Part shown: positions 34,301-42,488 of the stretch, one piece after another
Position numbering within the stretch: the stretch's first letter is position 1
Layout: each line of letters begins with the position of its first letter
NCBI GenBank assembly: GCA_052390275.1
Contig: JBQTHD010000008.1
Coordinates: forward strand, 1 to 54,770
DNA length: 54,770 nucleotides
Source of the DNA: JBQTHD01 sp052390275
GTDB taxonomy: Bacteria > Actinomycetota > Acidimicrobiia > Acidimicrobiales > AC-14
Direction: 5' to 3'
Notes under the pieces: generated by a model
Told to the model about the DNA's origin: nothing
The model's input: only the letters and a program-made list of their open reading frames with translations
Databases searched by the model: none
Program-made: the position numbers and the translations under genes

Positions 34301-35998
34301 ACCGACGCCGGCCGCTACCGCGACTCTCTCGGGACCTCCCCCCCACCGGGGCTTCCCGACGCCTACCTCGAATCAGTACCCAACGCCCTGGGCAGCCTGC
34401 TGGTCCGGTGGGCGCGAAGCCAGGGTCCCTTCGTCACCGCCCAGCCGGCGGCCCGCTTCGGGCTGGGGGTGGGGGTGGTGGAGTCCGAACTGGCCCGTCT
34501 GGCCACTGCAGGATCCCTGGTGGCCGGCGGCTTTCGACCCGGGGGACATGGCCCGGAATGGTGTCATCCGGACGTGTTGCGAACGCTGCGCCAGCGTTCC
34601 CTGGCCGCGTTGCGGGCCGAGATCGAGCCCACCGAAGCTGACGCCCTCGCCCGCTTCCTGCCCGCCTGGCAAGGGGTGGGCTCGGGCCGGGCCGGCCTGG
34701 AACGCCTGCACGAGGTCGTCCGTCAACTCCAGGGCCTTCCCCTGGTGGCCTCGGTCCTCGAGGCCGACATCCTTCCCGCCCGGGTAGGTGGCTACCGGCC
34801 GGCCATGCTCGACGAGTTGGCCTCCTCCGGGGAGGTCGTCTGGGTGGGGGCTGGCGCCCTGGGCCGAGACGATGGTCGGGTGGTCCTTCTGCTGCGCGAC
34901 GGCGCTCCTGCGTTGCGGCCGACGCCACCGGCAGCGGTCCCCGACGACCCCGAACATCACCGGATCCGGGCGGTGCTGGGTCAGCGGGGAGCCTGTTTCT
35001 TCCGGGACCTGGCCGGGGCCGACGACCGGGTGGCCGCCGACGCCCTGTGGGACCTGGTGTGGGCCGGAGAGGTGACCAACGACTCCTTCGCCGCCCTGCG
35101 CTCCTTCCTGGCCTCCGCCGGGGGCATCGGGTCCGGTGCCGGGGGTAACGGGGGTGCCCGACCGGCGGGCTGGGCGGCGGTGGCGGGCCAGAACCGGACG
35201 GGGCGGGCCTCTTCCCGGCGACCGCGCCTGGGATCGCTGCGGGTGGTGGGACCGCCACGGGTGGCCGGCCGCTGGTCTCTGGTGGATCGTGAACTGGGCA
35301 CCGACTTTGGGGGCAAAGGGGACCGGGACCGAACCTGGGCCGAGGTGCTGCTCGACCGCCATGGGATCCTGACCCGGGACGCCATCCGGGGCGAAGGCGT
35401 ACCTGGAGGGTTCACCGGGCTCTACTCGGTTCTGCGGGCTCTGGAGGAGGCCGGTCGGGCCCGCCGGGGATACTTCGTCGCCGGCCTGGGTGGAGCCCAG
35501 TTCGCCCTGCCCGGTGCCGTCGACCGGCTGAGGGATCGTCCCAGTCCCCAGTCCCCTGCTCTGGTCCTGGCCGCCAGTGATCCAGCCAACCCCTTCGGCG
35601 CCACCCTCCCCTGGCCCCGTCGACCCGACCACCCGGGCGGGATCACCGGGGGCGGAGCGGGGGAACCGGCGGGCCCTGGGCCGGACGGTGCGGGATCCGG
35701 GAAGGGTTCGGGCACCACTCGTCGGGGAGGTGGGCCGAGACGGGTGGCGGGGGCCTACGTGGTCACGGTGAACGGGGAGGCCTGCCTCTACCTGGAACGT
35801 GGTGGGCGCGCGCTGCTGTCACTGCGGCCTCTGGATGGAACCTGGGAGCCCGCCGCGCTCGCCGCCCTGGCCGCCCACCAGTCGGCGGGACGGGCCCTGC
35901 GCATCAGTCTGGAGCGTTTCGACCCGGGGCTGACACCCGCCCTGGCCGCGGCCGGGTTCGTTCCGACCCCCAGAGGCCTCGCGCGCTATGGATCCTGA
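31307..35998 (+). CDS. lhr: Lhr-type ATP-dependent helicase
   Basis: 1563 residues, full length for the long bacterial Lhr group. Start ATG 31307 (MGALDRFSPATRAWFERTF) rather than the open frame further up. Walker A APTGSGKT (43-50), DEIH box at about 166-169, GLSATQRP, FVNSRRLAERM, LELGIDMGAIDLV and QRIGRAGHH give both RecA domains. A winged helix, the Lhr core and a long C-terminal region follow. It translocates 3'-5' on single strands and takes part in DNA repair. Two Gly-rich insertions (around 35120-35220 and 35630-35740) are unusual. Followed by nei after 61 bp, a pairing also seen in mycobacteria. Confidence 0.94.
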   Translation: MGALDRFSPATRAWFERTFAAPTPAQTQGWAAISTGAHTLLSAPTGSGKTLAAFLWALDRLATSPQPSESGRLRVVYVSPLKALTYDVERNLRSPLAGLALEFAARGEGFPPITVGTRTGDTPANERRQLTRRPPDILVTTPESLYLLLTSAAAAALTGVQAVIVDEIHAVAATKRGAHLALSLERLERVVERPPQRIGLSATQRPLEEVARFLGGREADLTGPAMRPRPVTIVDAGAVPALDLEVMAAVDDMGQLGRPILDAEGEALLAGPAAGAVEARHSIWPSIGPLVADLIRRHRSTLVFVNSRRLAERMAHQLNELAAESDQTDDEQAANGGRAERHGGDIVLAHHGSVAREQRLEIEDSLKAGRLPGLVATSSLELGIDMGAIDLVVQIASPPSVSSGLQRIGRAGHHVGAPSVGRIIPKFRGDLVSAAVVARLMSQGGIEPLVVPRNPLDVLAQQIVAMVSAPAVTPRADPGPPTLGASDAPPPVVTVDGVAAMAAGAYPFADLSRELLEGVLDMLAGRYPSDDFAGLAPRINWDRLTGVLTPRNGSRMLSVISGGTIPDRGLFAVFTPPPDGHRVGELDEEMVYECRVGETFVLGASTWRIAEITRDRVIVIPAPGEVGKTPFWHGDNPGRPVALGRAIGEFLAEVDQWSDPRLAAECHLDPRAVTNLRSYLAEEMEATGALPTHRQIVVERFRDELGDWRICILSSLGGRVHAPWALAIEALARQRLGLEVSTMWSDEGLVVRLPEADELPPMDALLPDPDEVEDLVVGELANSALFASRFRENAARALLLPRRRPGTRTPLWQQRQRSADLLAVASRHPQFPIVLETYRECLRDVFALDCLIELLGQIRSREVRVVAVDTATPSPFAASLASSYVAGFLYEGDVPLAERRAQALTLDRRLLAELCGTDELRDLISAEALEALEAELTALDSRRRARNADEAWDLLVRLGDLNRDELADRSTGDFADVLLTQRRAVAVRVAGDLRLIAATDAGRYRDSLGTSPPPGLPDAYLESVPNALGSLLVRWARSQGPFVTAQPAARFGLGVGVVESELARLATAGSLVAGGFRPGGHGPEWCHPDVLRTLRQRSLAALRAEIEPTEADALARFLPAWQGVGSGRAGLERLHEVVRQLQGLPLVASVLEADILPARVGGYRPAMLDELASSGEVVWVGAGALGRDDGRVVLLLRDGAPALRPTPPAAVPDDPEHHRIRAVLGQRGACFFRDLAGADDRVAADALWDLVWAGEVTNDSFAALRSFLASAGGIGSGAGGNGGARPAGWAAVAGQNRTGRASSRRPRLGSLRVVGPPRVAGRWSLVDRELGTDFGGKGDRDRTWAEVLLDRHGILTRDAIRGEGVPGGFTGLYSVLRALEEAGRARRGYFVAGLGGAQFALPGAVDRLRDRPSPQSPALVLAASDPANPFGATLPWPRRPDHPGGITGGGAGEPAGPGPDGAGSGKGSGTTRRGGGPRRVAGAYVVTVNGEACLYLERGGRALLSLRPLDGTWEPAALAALAAHQSAGRALRISLERFDPGLTPALAAAGFVPTPRGLARYGS

Positions 35999-36059
35999 CG
36001 GTCCCATGGCTGGCCGTCCGGCTCGTGGCCGCCATGGCCGCCAGACCGGCGGTCGATAG

Positions 36060-36887
36060 GTGCCCGAGGGGGACACCCTGGCCCGAACGGCCCGCAGTCT
36101 GGACCGATGGATCGGCCGGCGCCTGATCACCGCGGCCGAGGCCCACCACCCCGGTTTTCCCGGCCACCGGCTGGCCGGCCAACGGGTGGAGTGGGTGGAG
36201 GCGGCGGGCAAGAACCTGCTCATCCACCTGGGCAACGGGGCCACCATCCGCTCGCACCTGCGCATGACTGGTTCCTGGCACGTCTACGCGGTCGGGCGGC
36301 CCTGGCAGCGGCCTCGGCGCCAGGCACGACTGGTGATCGAAGCCGGCGACCGGTTGGCCGTCTGCTTCAACGCGCCGGTGCTCGAGTGGCTTGAGCCCAA
36401 CCGGGTCGCCGCCCACCCGGGACTGTCCAACCTGGGACCCGACATCTTGGGCACACCCTTGGACCTGTCCCGGATGGTGACTCTGATCCGGGCCCGGGCG
36501 CAGACGCGGGCCCTGGGCGAAGCGCTGCTGGACCAGACCCTGGTGGCCGGCATCGGCAACATCTGGCGTTGTGAAGCCCTCCACGCCCGCCGGATCCACC
36601 CCTGGACACAAGCGGCCGGTGTTGACGACACCGAATTGATCGAACTGCTCGCCGTGGCGGGGCGTCTGATGAGCCAGTCGGTCGAGGGCCCCCGGCCTTC
36701 CGCCCGGGTCTACCGCCGAACCGGCCGCCCATGTCCCACTTGCGCGACGCCGATCACCTCCCGGCTCCAGGGCCCCGACGCCCGTCGCGCCTACTGGTGC
36801 CCCGCCTGTCAGCCGGGTGCTTCCCAGCCCGATGCCCGAGAGTCCGATTCCGGCCGGCGGGACGTCGCACTGCCCACCCAACTGTGA
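36060..36887 (+). CDS. nei: Endonuclease VIII-like DNA glycosylase
   Basis: 275 residues, GTG start. The mature N-terminus PEGD supplies the catalytic Pro2 and Glu3, Lys51 in AAGKNLLIHL is the conserved Lys, and VAGIGNIWRCEALH is the helix-two-turn-helix. A C4 zinc finger has C225, C228, C247 and C250. Removes oxidised pyrimidines and nicks the AP site. The 20 residues after the finger are a polar tail. Overlaps the MFS gene by GTGA. Confidence 0.92.
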   Translation: MPEGDTLARTARSLDRWIGRRLITAAEAHHPGFPGHRLAGQRVEWVEAAGKNLLIHLGNGATIRSHLRMTGSWHVYAVGRPWQRPRRQARLVIEAGDRLAVCFNAPVLEWLEPNRVAAHPGLSNLGPDILGTPLDLSRMVTLIRARAQTRALGEALLDQTLVAGIGNIWRCEALHARRIHPWTQAAGVDDTELIELLAVAGRLMSQSVEGPRPSARVYRRTGRPCPTCATPITSRLQGPDARRAYWCPACQPGASQPDARESDSGRRDVALPTQL

Positions 36888-38209
36888 GGAACCGGGCGGG
36901 AGGGCTGTTCGTCGACCTCACCCCCCTGAAGGAGTCGCGCGACTACCGCTTTCTCTTCGCCGGCGGAGCGGTGTCCTACCTGGGTCGACAGATAACGGTG
37001 GTGGCTGTTCCCTTCCAGGTTTTCCAGATCACCGGCTCGTCCCTGGCCGTGGGGCTGACCGGCCTGGCTGCTCTGGTTCCCCTGGTGGTCATGTCCCTGG
37101 TCGGGGGGGCCATCGCCGATGCGGTGGACCGCCGACGACTGCTGCGGGCCACCCAGGTGGCCCAGGCTCTGACCAGCCTCGGGCTCGCCTTCAACGCCGC
37201 CTCACCCACCCCTAGCCTTTGGGTCATCTACCTGCTGTCGGCCCTGTCGGCCGGGGTGTCGGGCGTGGAACTGCCAACCCGCACCGCCATCATTCCCAAC
37301 CTGGTCAGACGGGAACTACTGCCGTCGGCCGCCACCCTGGGCCAGATCCTCTTCCAGGTCGGCCTGGTGGCCGGCCCCGCCCTGGCCGGCCTGATCATCA
37401 GCCAGGTCAGCCTCACCGCCGCCTACACCGTCGACGTGTTCACCTACGTCGCCGCCATCGCCACCATCGCCCTCATTCGACCCCTGCCCCCGGCCGGCGG
37501 AGGCACGCCGGCCGGCCTGGCCTCCATCCGCGAAGGGCTGGCCTACCTGCGAGGTCGGCGGCTGCTCGTGTCCACCTTCGCCGTCGACCTCAACGCCATG
37601 GTCTTCGGCATGCCCAGGGCCCTGTTCCCGGCGCTGGGAACGACCCTCTACGCTGGCGGGGCCGGAACTGTCGGCCTCCTCTACGCCGCCCCCGGTGCGG
37701 GAGCCCTGGTAGCGGCACTGTTGGGAGGGTGGGTGGCGGGAGTCCGTCGCCAGGGTAGGGCGGTTCTGTGGTCGGTAGTGGTCTGGGGGGCCGCCATCGC
37801 CGCCTTCGGCCTGGTCCGGTGGCTCCCTTTGGGGCTGGTGCTGCTGGCCGTGGCCGGTGCGGCCGACGTGTTCAGCGCCGTGTTCCGAAACACCATCCTG
37901 CAGGTCAGCGTGCCTGACGCCCTGCGAGGGCGACTCTCGGCGGTGAACATCGCCGTGGTCACCGGCGGCCCCCGCCTGGGCGACGCCGAGGCGGGGGCGG
38001 TGGCGGCCATCACCACCCCGGCGGTGTCGGTCGTCTCAGGCGGTCTGGCCTGTGTGCTGGGGGCGGCCCTCATCCATCGATGGATGCCGGAGTTGGCCCG
38101 TTACGATGCCGCCGACACCGCCGGGGTGGCCGACAACGGAGGGCCTGACACCGGGGTGCCTGATGGCGAGGTCGGTGACCCGCCAACGAACGAGCGGGAC
38201 CCACGATGA
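36884..38209 (+). CDS. MFS transporter (EntS-like, MFS_3 group)
   Basis: 441 residues from GTG 36884 (GTGA overlap with nei). FVDLTPLKESRDYRFLFAGGAVSYLGRQITVVAVPFQVF opens the first helix, GGAIADAVDRRRLL is the loop 2-3 motif, and ELPTRTAIIPNLVRRELLPSAATLGQ lies between helices 4 and 5 as in exporters of this group. About 12 membrane segments can be drawn. Substrate unknown; EntS exports siderophores but no siderophore genes are near. The C-terminal 40 residues are acidic, and the end of the gene runs into 17-bp repeats. Confidence 0.87.
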   Translation: MRNRAGGLFVDLTPLKESRDYRFLFAGGAVSYLGRQITVVAVPFQVFQITGSSLAVGLTGLAALVPLVVMSLVGGAIADAVDRRRLLRATQVAQALTSLGLAFNAASPTPSLWVIYLLSALSAGVSGVELPTRTAIIPNLVRRELLPSAATLGQILFQVGLVAGPALAGLIISQVSLTAAYTVDVFTYVAAIATIALIRPLPPAGGGTPAGLASIREGLAYLRGRRLLVSTFAVDLNAMVFGMPRALFPALGTTLYAGGAGTVGLLYAAPGAGALVAALLGGWVAGVRRQGRAVLWSVVVWGAAIAAFGLVRWLPLGLVLLAVAGAADVFSAVFRNTILQVSVPDALRGRLSAVNIAVVTGGPRLGDAEAGAVAAITTPAVSVVSGGLACVLGAALIHRWMPELARYDAADTAGVADNGGPDTGVPDGEVGDPPTNERDPR

Positions 38210-38273
38210 GCGGTGGCCCACGGACGAGCGGTACCCACCGATACGCGGTACTCACGAACGAGCGATGGCTGAC
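38188..38273. repeat. Four to five tandem 17-bp repeats at the MFS/citrate synthase junction
   Basis: Degenerate units starting at 38188, 38205, 38222 and 38239, consensus GRACGAGCGGTRCCCAC; a fifth, diverged 18-bp unit starts at 38256. Seventeen is not a multiple of three, so each unit is read in a different frame. The array spans the MFS stop and the space before the likely citrate synthase start. Confidence 0.85.
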
Positions 38274-38283
38274 GGGAGCGAAG

Positions 38284-39828
38284 ATGGGCGAGGGAGCCAA
38301 GGTTCGCCGGGTGGGCGACCTGATGACCAGGGATGTGCTGGTGGCCTCCGCCGCCGACCCCGTGGCCGGAACCGCCCGGCGCATGCTCGAGTGGGGAGTA
38401 GGTTCGGTGGTTGTCACCGAGGGCGGGCGGACCACCGGCATCCTGACCGAGCGGGACGTGGTCCGGGCCGCGGCCGGCGGCGACCTGGAGCAGGCCCGGG
38501 TTGCCGAGTGGATGACCCCGAAACCCGACACCGTCACCTCCAACGACGAGATCTATCCCGCCTTCGTGCGGCTGTCGGCGCTTGGCTACCGGCACTTCCC
38601 GGTGGTCGACGACGGGGCACTGGTCGGCATCGTCTCCATGCGGGACATGCTGGAACTGGCCCAGGTCCTTCGGATCGAACACCCGGGCCAGATCGAAGCC
38701 CGCCGGGGTCTCGAAGGCGTCGTCGTGGCGGAGACGGAGGTGGGCGACGTCCGGGGTCAACAGGGCTTTTACCACTACCGCCAGTACAACGCCGTGGAAC
38801 TGGCGGCCAAGCGCAGCCTGGAGGACGTCTGGCACCTGCTCTATGAGGGCCACCTCCCCGACGGCGCTGAGTCCGAGGCCTTCCGCACCGAGATCGCCGG
38901 GCTTCGGCCCATCCCACCGGCGGTCAAGGAGTTGCTCCCGGCCATCGCCGGTGCCGGGGACAACTTCGTCCCCCTCGACGCCATCCGAACCGCGGTTTCG
39001 CTGCTCGCCTACTCCGAGGACTTCCGTTCCTGGATGGACATCGACGCAGCCACCCTTCGGTCCAACGCCATGCAGACCGCTGCGGTGATGCCGGCGCTGA
39101 TCATGGCCCTCTACCGGCTCAACCGGGGATTGGACCCGGTCGATCCTCGGCCCGACCTTTCCTACGCCTCCAACTACCTCTACATGCTCACCGGAGAGGT
39201 TCCTGACCCGGACCGGACCCGGGCCATCGAGCAGTACCTGATCCTGACCACCGACCATGGATTCAACTCGTCCACCTTCACGGGACGGGTCATAACCTCC
39301 ACCGGCGCCGACCTGGGATCGGCGGTGGTCGGGGCCATTGGAGCTCTGTCCGGGCCCCTGCACGGGGGAGCCCCCAGCCGGGCGCTGGACATGCTCGACG
39401 CCATCGGCACCCCTGACGCGGCCGACTCCTGGATTCGCGAAGCCGTCCTGCGGGGGGACAAGATCATGGGCTTCGGGCACCGGATCTACAAGACCGACGA
39501 CCCCCGGTCGGTGTTCCTGCGCACGGTGGCCGAACGCCTGGGCGGCGAGAAGGCCGCCTTCGCCAAGCAGGTGGAGCGCACCATCGTCCAGGTGCTGGCC
39601 GAGCTCAAACCCGGTCGATCGCTCTACGCGAATGTGGAGTTCTATGCCGGGGTGGTCATGGACCGCTGCGGGATCCCCCGGGATCTGTTCACTCCCACCT
39701 TCACCGCCAGCCGGGTCATCGGATGGACGGCGCATGTGCTTGAGCAGGCGGGCGACAACCGCCTCTTCCGCCCCAGCGCCCACTACGCCGGCCCTCCCCC
39801 GCCCCAGCCCGTTCCCGACCCGGCCTGA
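38284..39828 (+). CDS. CBS-domain-fused citrate synthase
   Basis: 514 residues from ATG 38284, chosen because GGGAG precedes it and the CBS fold starts at VRRVGDLMTRDVLVASAADP. An in-frame ATG at 38206 (ATGA overlap) would add 26 residues encoded by the 17-bp repeats. Residues about 8-130 form two CBS motifs (WGVGSVVVTEGGRTTGILTERDVV; YRHFPVVDDGALVGIVSMRDML). The rest is citrate synthase: GPLHGGAPSRAL and MGFGHRIYKTDDPRS carry the two catalytic His, and the third acid is Glu in NVEFYAG instead of Asp. Condenses oxaloacetate and acetyl-CoA; 2-methylcitrate synthase is possible. The CBS pair suggests adenine-nucleotide control. Confidence 0.9.
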   Translation: MGEGAKVRRVGDLMTRDVLVASAADPVAGTARRMLEWGVGSVVVTEGGRTTGILTERDVVRAAAGGDLEQARVAEWMTPKPDTVTSNDEIYPAFVRLSALGYRHFPVVDDGALVGIVSMRDMLELAQVLRIEHPGQIEARRGLEGVVVAETEVGDVRGQQGFYHYRQYNAVELAAKRSLEDVWHLLYEGHLPDGAESEAFRTEIAGLRPIPPAVKELLPAIAGAGDNFVPLDAIRTAVSLLAYSEDFRSWMDIDAATLRSNAMQTAAVMPALIMALYRLNRGLDPVDPRPDLSYASNYLYMLTGEVPDPDRTRAIEQYLILTTDHGFNSSTFTGRVITSTGADLGSAVVGAIGALSGPLHGGAPSRALDMLDAIGTPDAADSWIREAVLRGDKIMGFGHRIYKTDDPRSVFLRTVAERLGGEKAAFAKQVERTIVQVLAELKPGRSLYANVEFYAGVVMDRCGIPRDLFTPTFTASRVIGWTAHVLEQAGDNRLFRPSAHYAGPPPPQPVPDPA

Positions 39829-39840
39829 GCCACCAAGTCT

Positions 39841-40413
39841 GTGGGGAGCCAACTGGTGGACGTCGCCGAGGCCCGAGAGCTCACGACTGAGTTGCTCGAC
39901 GCCTGGCACCGGCTGGGACCCCAACTGTCCCGGTCGGCCCCGGCGCTCGATGCCGAGTCCCTGGGCTTCATCGTGGCCTCGCCGGCGGTGATCCTGCTGG
40001 TTGCCCGGCTGGCGGGCAGGCCGGCAACCGAGCATGGCCACGCGGCGCGCGTGGCCGAGGACGCCAACGCCCCCCGGGCAGATACCTCCGGCGTCGACGA
40101 CGAAGCCGGCCAGCCCCGATCGGGACTCATAGTCGGGTCACTGGCTCTCGCCTGTTTTCCGATCCCCACCGGCGTACGGGCGTGGATCGAGGACGTGGTC
40201 GTCGACGAGTACCACCGGGGTCGGGGGGTCGCCCGAGCTTTGATGGGCGCGGCCCTCGACAGAGCCCGCGAGGCCGGCGCCCGCACGGTGGATCTGACCT
40301 CACGCCCCTCCCGCCATGCCGCCAATCAGTTGTACCTGAGCCTCGGCTTCACCCCCCGCGAAACCAACGTCTACCGGATCGATCTGGGAGACAAGCCCCC
40401 GCCAGCGGAGTGA
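39841..40413 (+). CDS. GNAT-family N-acetyltransferase
   Basis: 190 residues, GTG start 12 bp after citrate synthase. Acetyl-CoA-binding motif A is VVVDEYHRGRGVARALMGAALDRA, followed by GARTVDLTSRPSRHAANQLYLSLGF. An Ala/Asp-rich insertion at about 57-95 interrupts the N-terminal half. Substrate unknown. The stop overlaps the next start (GTGA). Because it follows citrate synthase closely it could modify a protein of that operon, but this is only position-based. Confidence 0.85.
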   Translation: MGSQLVDVAEARELTTELLDAWHRLGPQLSRSAPALDAESLGFIVASPAVILLVARLAGRPATEHGHAARVAEDANAPRADTSGVDDEAGQPRSGLIVGSLALACFPIPTGVRAWIEDVVVDEYHRGRGVARALMGAALDRAREAGARTVDLTSRPSRHAANQLYLSLGFTPRETNVYRIDLGDKPPPAE

Positions 40414-41021
40414 GACGCGGCATCCGTAACCCGCCCGGCTGGGCCTCTCGGCGACCAGGGTTCGGTTTGTTGGCCGCCATGGTGGGGCCCGGGGCCTTCA
40501 TCGCCGCCTGGGCCGGCCTCGGCGCGTCCACCCCGGGGTACTCGCCCATCACCGATCCCATCAGTCGCCTGGCCGCCGACGGTGCCCCTTACCGACTGGT
40601 CATGACCATGGGCCTGGCCGGGGTCGCTGCCGGCAGTTTGGGTTTGGCGGCTGAGATCCGGCGGCGGCGGGGCGGGCCAGCCTGGTTGTCCCTGACCACC
40701 TGCGGGGTGGCCACCGTGGCGGTGGCGGCGTTACCGCTAGGGCGATCCCCCGGTCTTGACGGCGCCCACGGCCTGGCTGCCCTGGCCGCCTACGCCGCCC
40801 TGGCCGGCGCGCCACTTCTGACCGCGGCGACCGCTCACCGGGCGGCTGCGCCGGCACGGATCTCGCTGGTCACCGGACTGGCCTGTGCCACATCCCTGGT
40901 GGCATCCCTGGCAGCATCGGCGGTTGGCGGCCCGGTGGGGCTGTTACAAAGGCTGGGCCTGACCCTGGGTGACGGTTGGATCATGGTCACCGCCTGGCGC
41001 CTCTGGCGGGACCGCTGCTGA
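40410..41021 (+). CDS. DUF998 membrane protein
   Basis: 203 residues from GTG 40410. Six likely membrane segments. STPGYSPITDPISRLAADGAPYR after the first helix is the DUF998 hallmark. Role unknown. Last gene of the lhr-nei-MFS-citrate synthase-GNAT run; converges with the antitoxin-like gene 29 bp away. Confidence 0.8.
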   Translation: MRRGIRNPPGWASRRPGFGLLAAMVGPGAFIAAWAGLGASTPGYSPITDPISRLAADGAPYRLVMTMGLAGVAAGSLGLAAEIRRRRGGPAWLSLTTCGVATVAVAALPLGRSPGLDGAHGLAALAAYAALAGAPLLTAATAHRAAAPARISLVTGLACATSLVASLAASAVGGPVGLLQRLGLTLGDGWIMVTAWRLWRDRC

Positions 41022-41050
41022 CCCCGTCGAGTCTGGTGGCGAAAACATGG

Positions 41051-41332
41051 CTACAGCGTCATCAGGGGCAGAGCCGGGTCGAGGGCAGCCAAGTCCCTGG
41101 GGTCACTGATAAACGACGGCATGGCCACGCTCCCGAGCGCCTGACGGGCCCAGGTCCGATCCGACTCCGTGGGCGGTCCTTGCTCCGCTGCCATATCGGC
41201 CAGCAGCAGGGCCAGATCATCCAGCCGGGAGTAGCGGGACATCGCCTCGGCGACGTAGCCGGAAACCGAGTCGGCCTGGCCCGTGGCCACCGCCTCCCGA
41301 GCCGCCGCAACCGCCTCATCCGGCAAACTCAC
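41051..41332 (-). CDS. RHH antitoxin ending in a VapC-like toxin tail
   Basis: 93 residues, GTG start 3 nt after the HNH stop. Residues 1-67 (VSLPDEAVAAAREAVATGQADSV...) fit the actinobacterial ribbon-helix-helix antitoxins that pair with PIN toxins. The last 23 (SFISDPRDLAALDPALPL) are unlike an antitoxin end but resemble the C-terminus of PIN-domain VapC toxins (TSDPxDLxxLDP). An in-frame deletion seems to have removed almost the whole toxin and fused its tail to the antitoxin. No PIN gene is adjacent. Might still repress DNA. Confidence 0.6.
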   Translation of the reverse strand: MSLPDEAVAAAREAVATGQADSVSGYVAEAMSRYSRLDDLALLLADMAAEQGPPTESDRTWARQALGSVAMPSFISDPRDLAALDPALPLMTL

Positions 41333-41335
41333 CCG

Positions 41336-42400
41336 TCAGGCCGCTTCCCCGAACAGCCGTTCTCGCAGGTCCTCTCGCAGCCGTGGCGGCCCGGTCGCGA
41401 GTGTTCGGCCATCAGGGCGGATGAAGTACACCTGGTGATCGGGGTTGCCCGATATCCGCCAGCCTCCCTCATGGACCAGGACATGGTGGGTGTGGCAGAG
41501 CGTGATGAGGTTGGAGGTGTCCGTCGGCCCTCCCTTGGACCAATGACGGATGTGGTGGGCGTGGGTCCAGCGGATTCGGCCACATCCGGGAAAACGACAA
41601 CCATCGTCTCGATGTCGTAGTTGACGGGCGAGCCAGGCCGGTACCTGGCGACTGGCCCGACCGATGCCCACCACCACCTCCCGACCACCTTGGTTGCTTG
41701 GCCCATGGGCCACGAACTCCACCCGGGCGTCACAGGCCAGACGGCGGGCCGCCTCGGCGGTGATGGCCGGGCCACCGATTACCTGGGCTCCTTCGCTGCT
41801 TGGGTTCTCCCGCAGCACATCCTTGACCGGGCCAGTCCCCTCGCCAGCCCCGCCCGCCTCAAACTTGACCTCGCTGGCCTGTTCCCCAGCGGACGGTGGT
41901 GCATCCTCCACCAGAGCCACTGCCGCCAGGGCCTCGGCGCTGACGTGGACGACCACACAGGCCCGGTCAGCGTCGGCATCGTTGGCCACATGGGTGCTGG
42001 CCAGGGCTACCAGGGCGTCAGCCATGCGACATTTCAAGGGGTCGGGTGCTTCGGTGTTGGCATTGTCGGGGACCTGGGTGGCCAGGCGTTGCAGGGCATC
42101 GGCCACCACTGAAGCGTCGGCACCGGGTAGGCGCCCCGACAGGCGGGTCCAACCGGTGTCTGGGTTCGTGGAGATTCGCAGGGACCGCTCGTTCGCCTGC
42201 GGTTGGGGGGGTCGGTGAAGACGGGCCGCCTGGCGCAGTTGAGTAGCCGACATGGCCTGGGCACGGGTCGCCCAGTGCGAATCGGTCTCGGGGGTGGCCA
42301 GGCAGGCCAAGGCCACCAGGGATGCCCATGACAATCCCCCCTCTGTGGCCAGAGCACGGATACAGGGCAACTGTGAAAGGGACCCGGCCACCCGGGCCAT
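41336..42400 (-). CDS. DUF222/HNH endonuclease, 5'-truncated
   Basis: 354 residues. DUF222 region (LRISTNPDTGWTRLSGRLPGADASVVADALQRL), Gly/Glu-rich linker, then an HNH domain: CRFPGCGRIRWTHAHHIRHWSKGGPTD, NLITLCHTHHVLVHEGGW. Members such as the mycobacterial 13E12 proteins are usually 420-500 residues. The first residues here (MARVAGSLSQLPCIRALATEGGLSWASL) align about 80-100 residues into the family, and codons upstream in frame (ALGTSFPAGQE) still look like it but have no start codon. So the 5' end is probably lost against cinA. DNA target unknown. Confidence 0.82.
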   Translation of the reverse strand: MARVAGSLSQLPCIRALATEGGLSWASLVALACLATPETDSHWATRAQAMSATQLRQAARLHRPPQPQANERSLRISTNPDTGWTRLSGRLPGADASVVADALQRLATQVPDNANTEAPDPLKCRMADALVALASTHVANDADADRACVVVHVSAEALAAVALVEDAPPSAGEQASEVKFEAGGAGEGTGPVKDVLRENPSSEGAQVIGGPAITAEAARRLACDARVEFVAHGPSNQGGREVVVGIGRASRQVPAWLARQLRHRDDGCRFPGCGRIRWTHAHHIRHWSKGGPTDTSNLITLCHTHHVLVHEGGWRISGNPDHQVYFIRPDGRTLATGPPRLREDLRERLFGEAA

Positions 42401-42488
42401 CTCCTGACCAGCAGGAAACGAAGTACCCAGAGCACTACCTTTCCGGTTTTGGCTACCCCTACAGAAGGTGGCTATGTAGGACCCCGCG

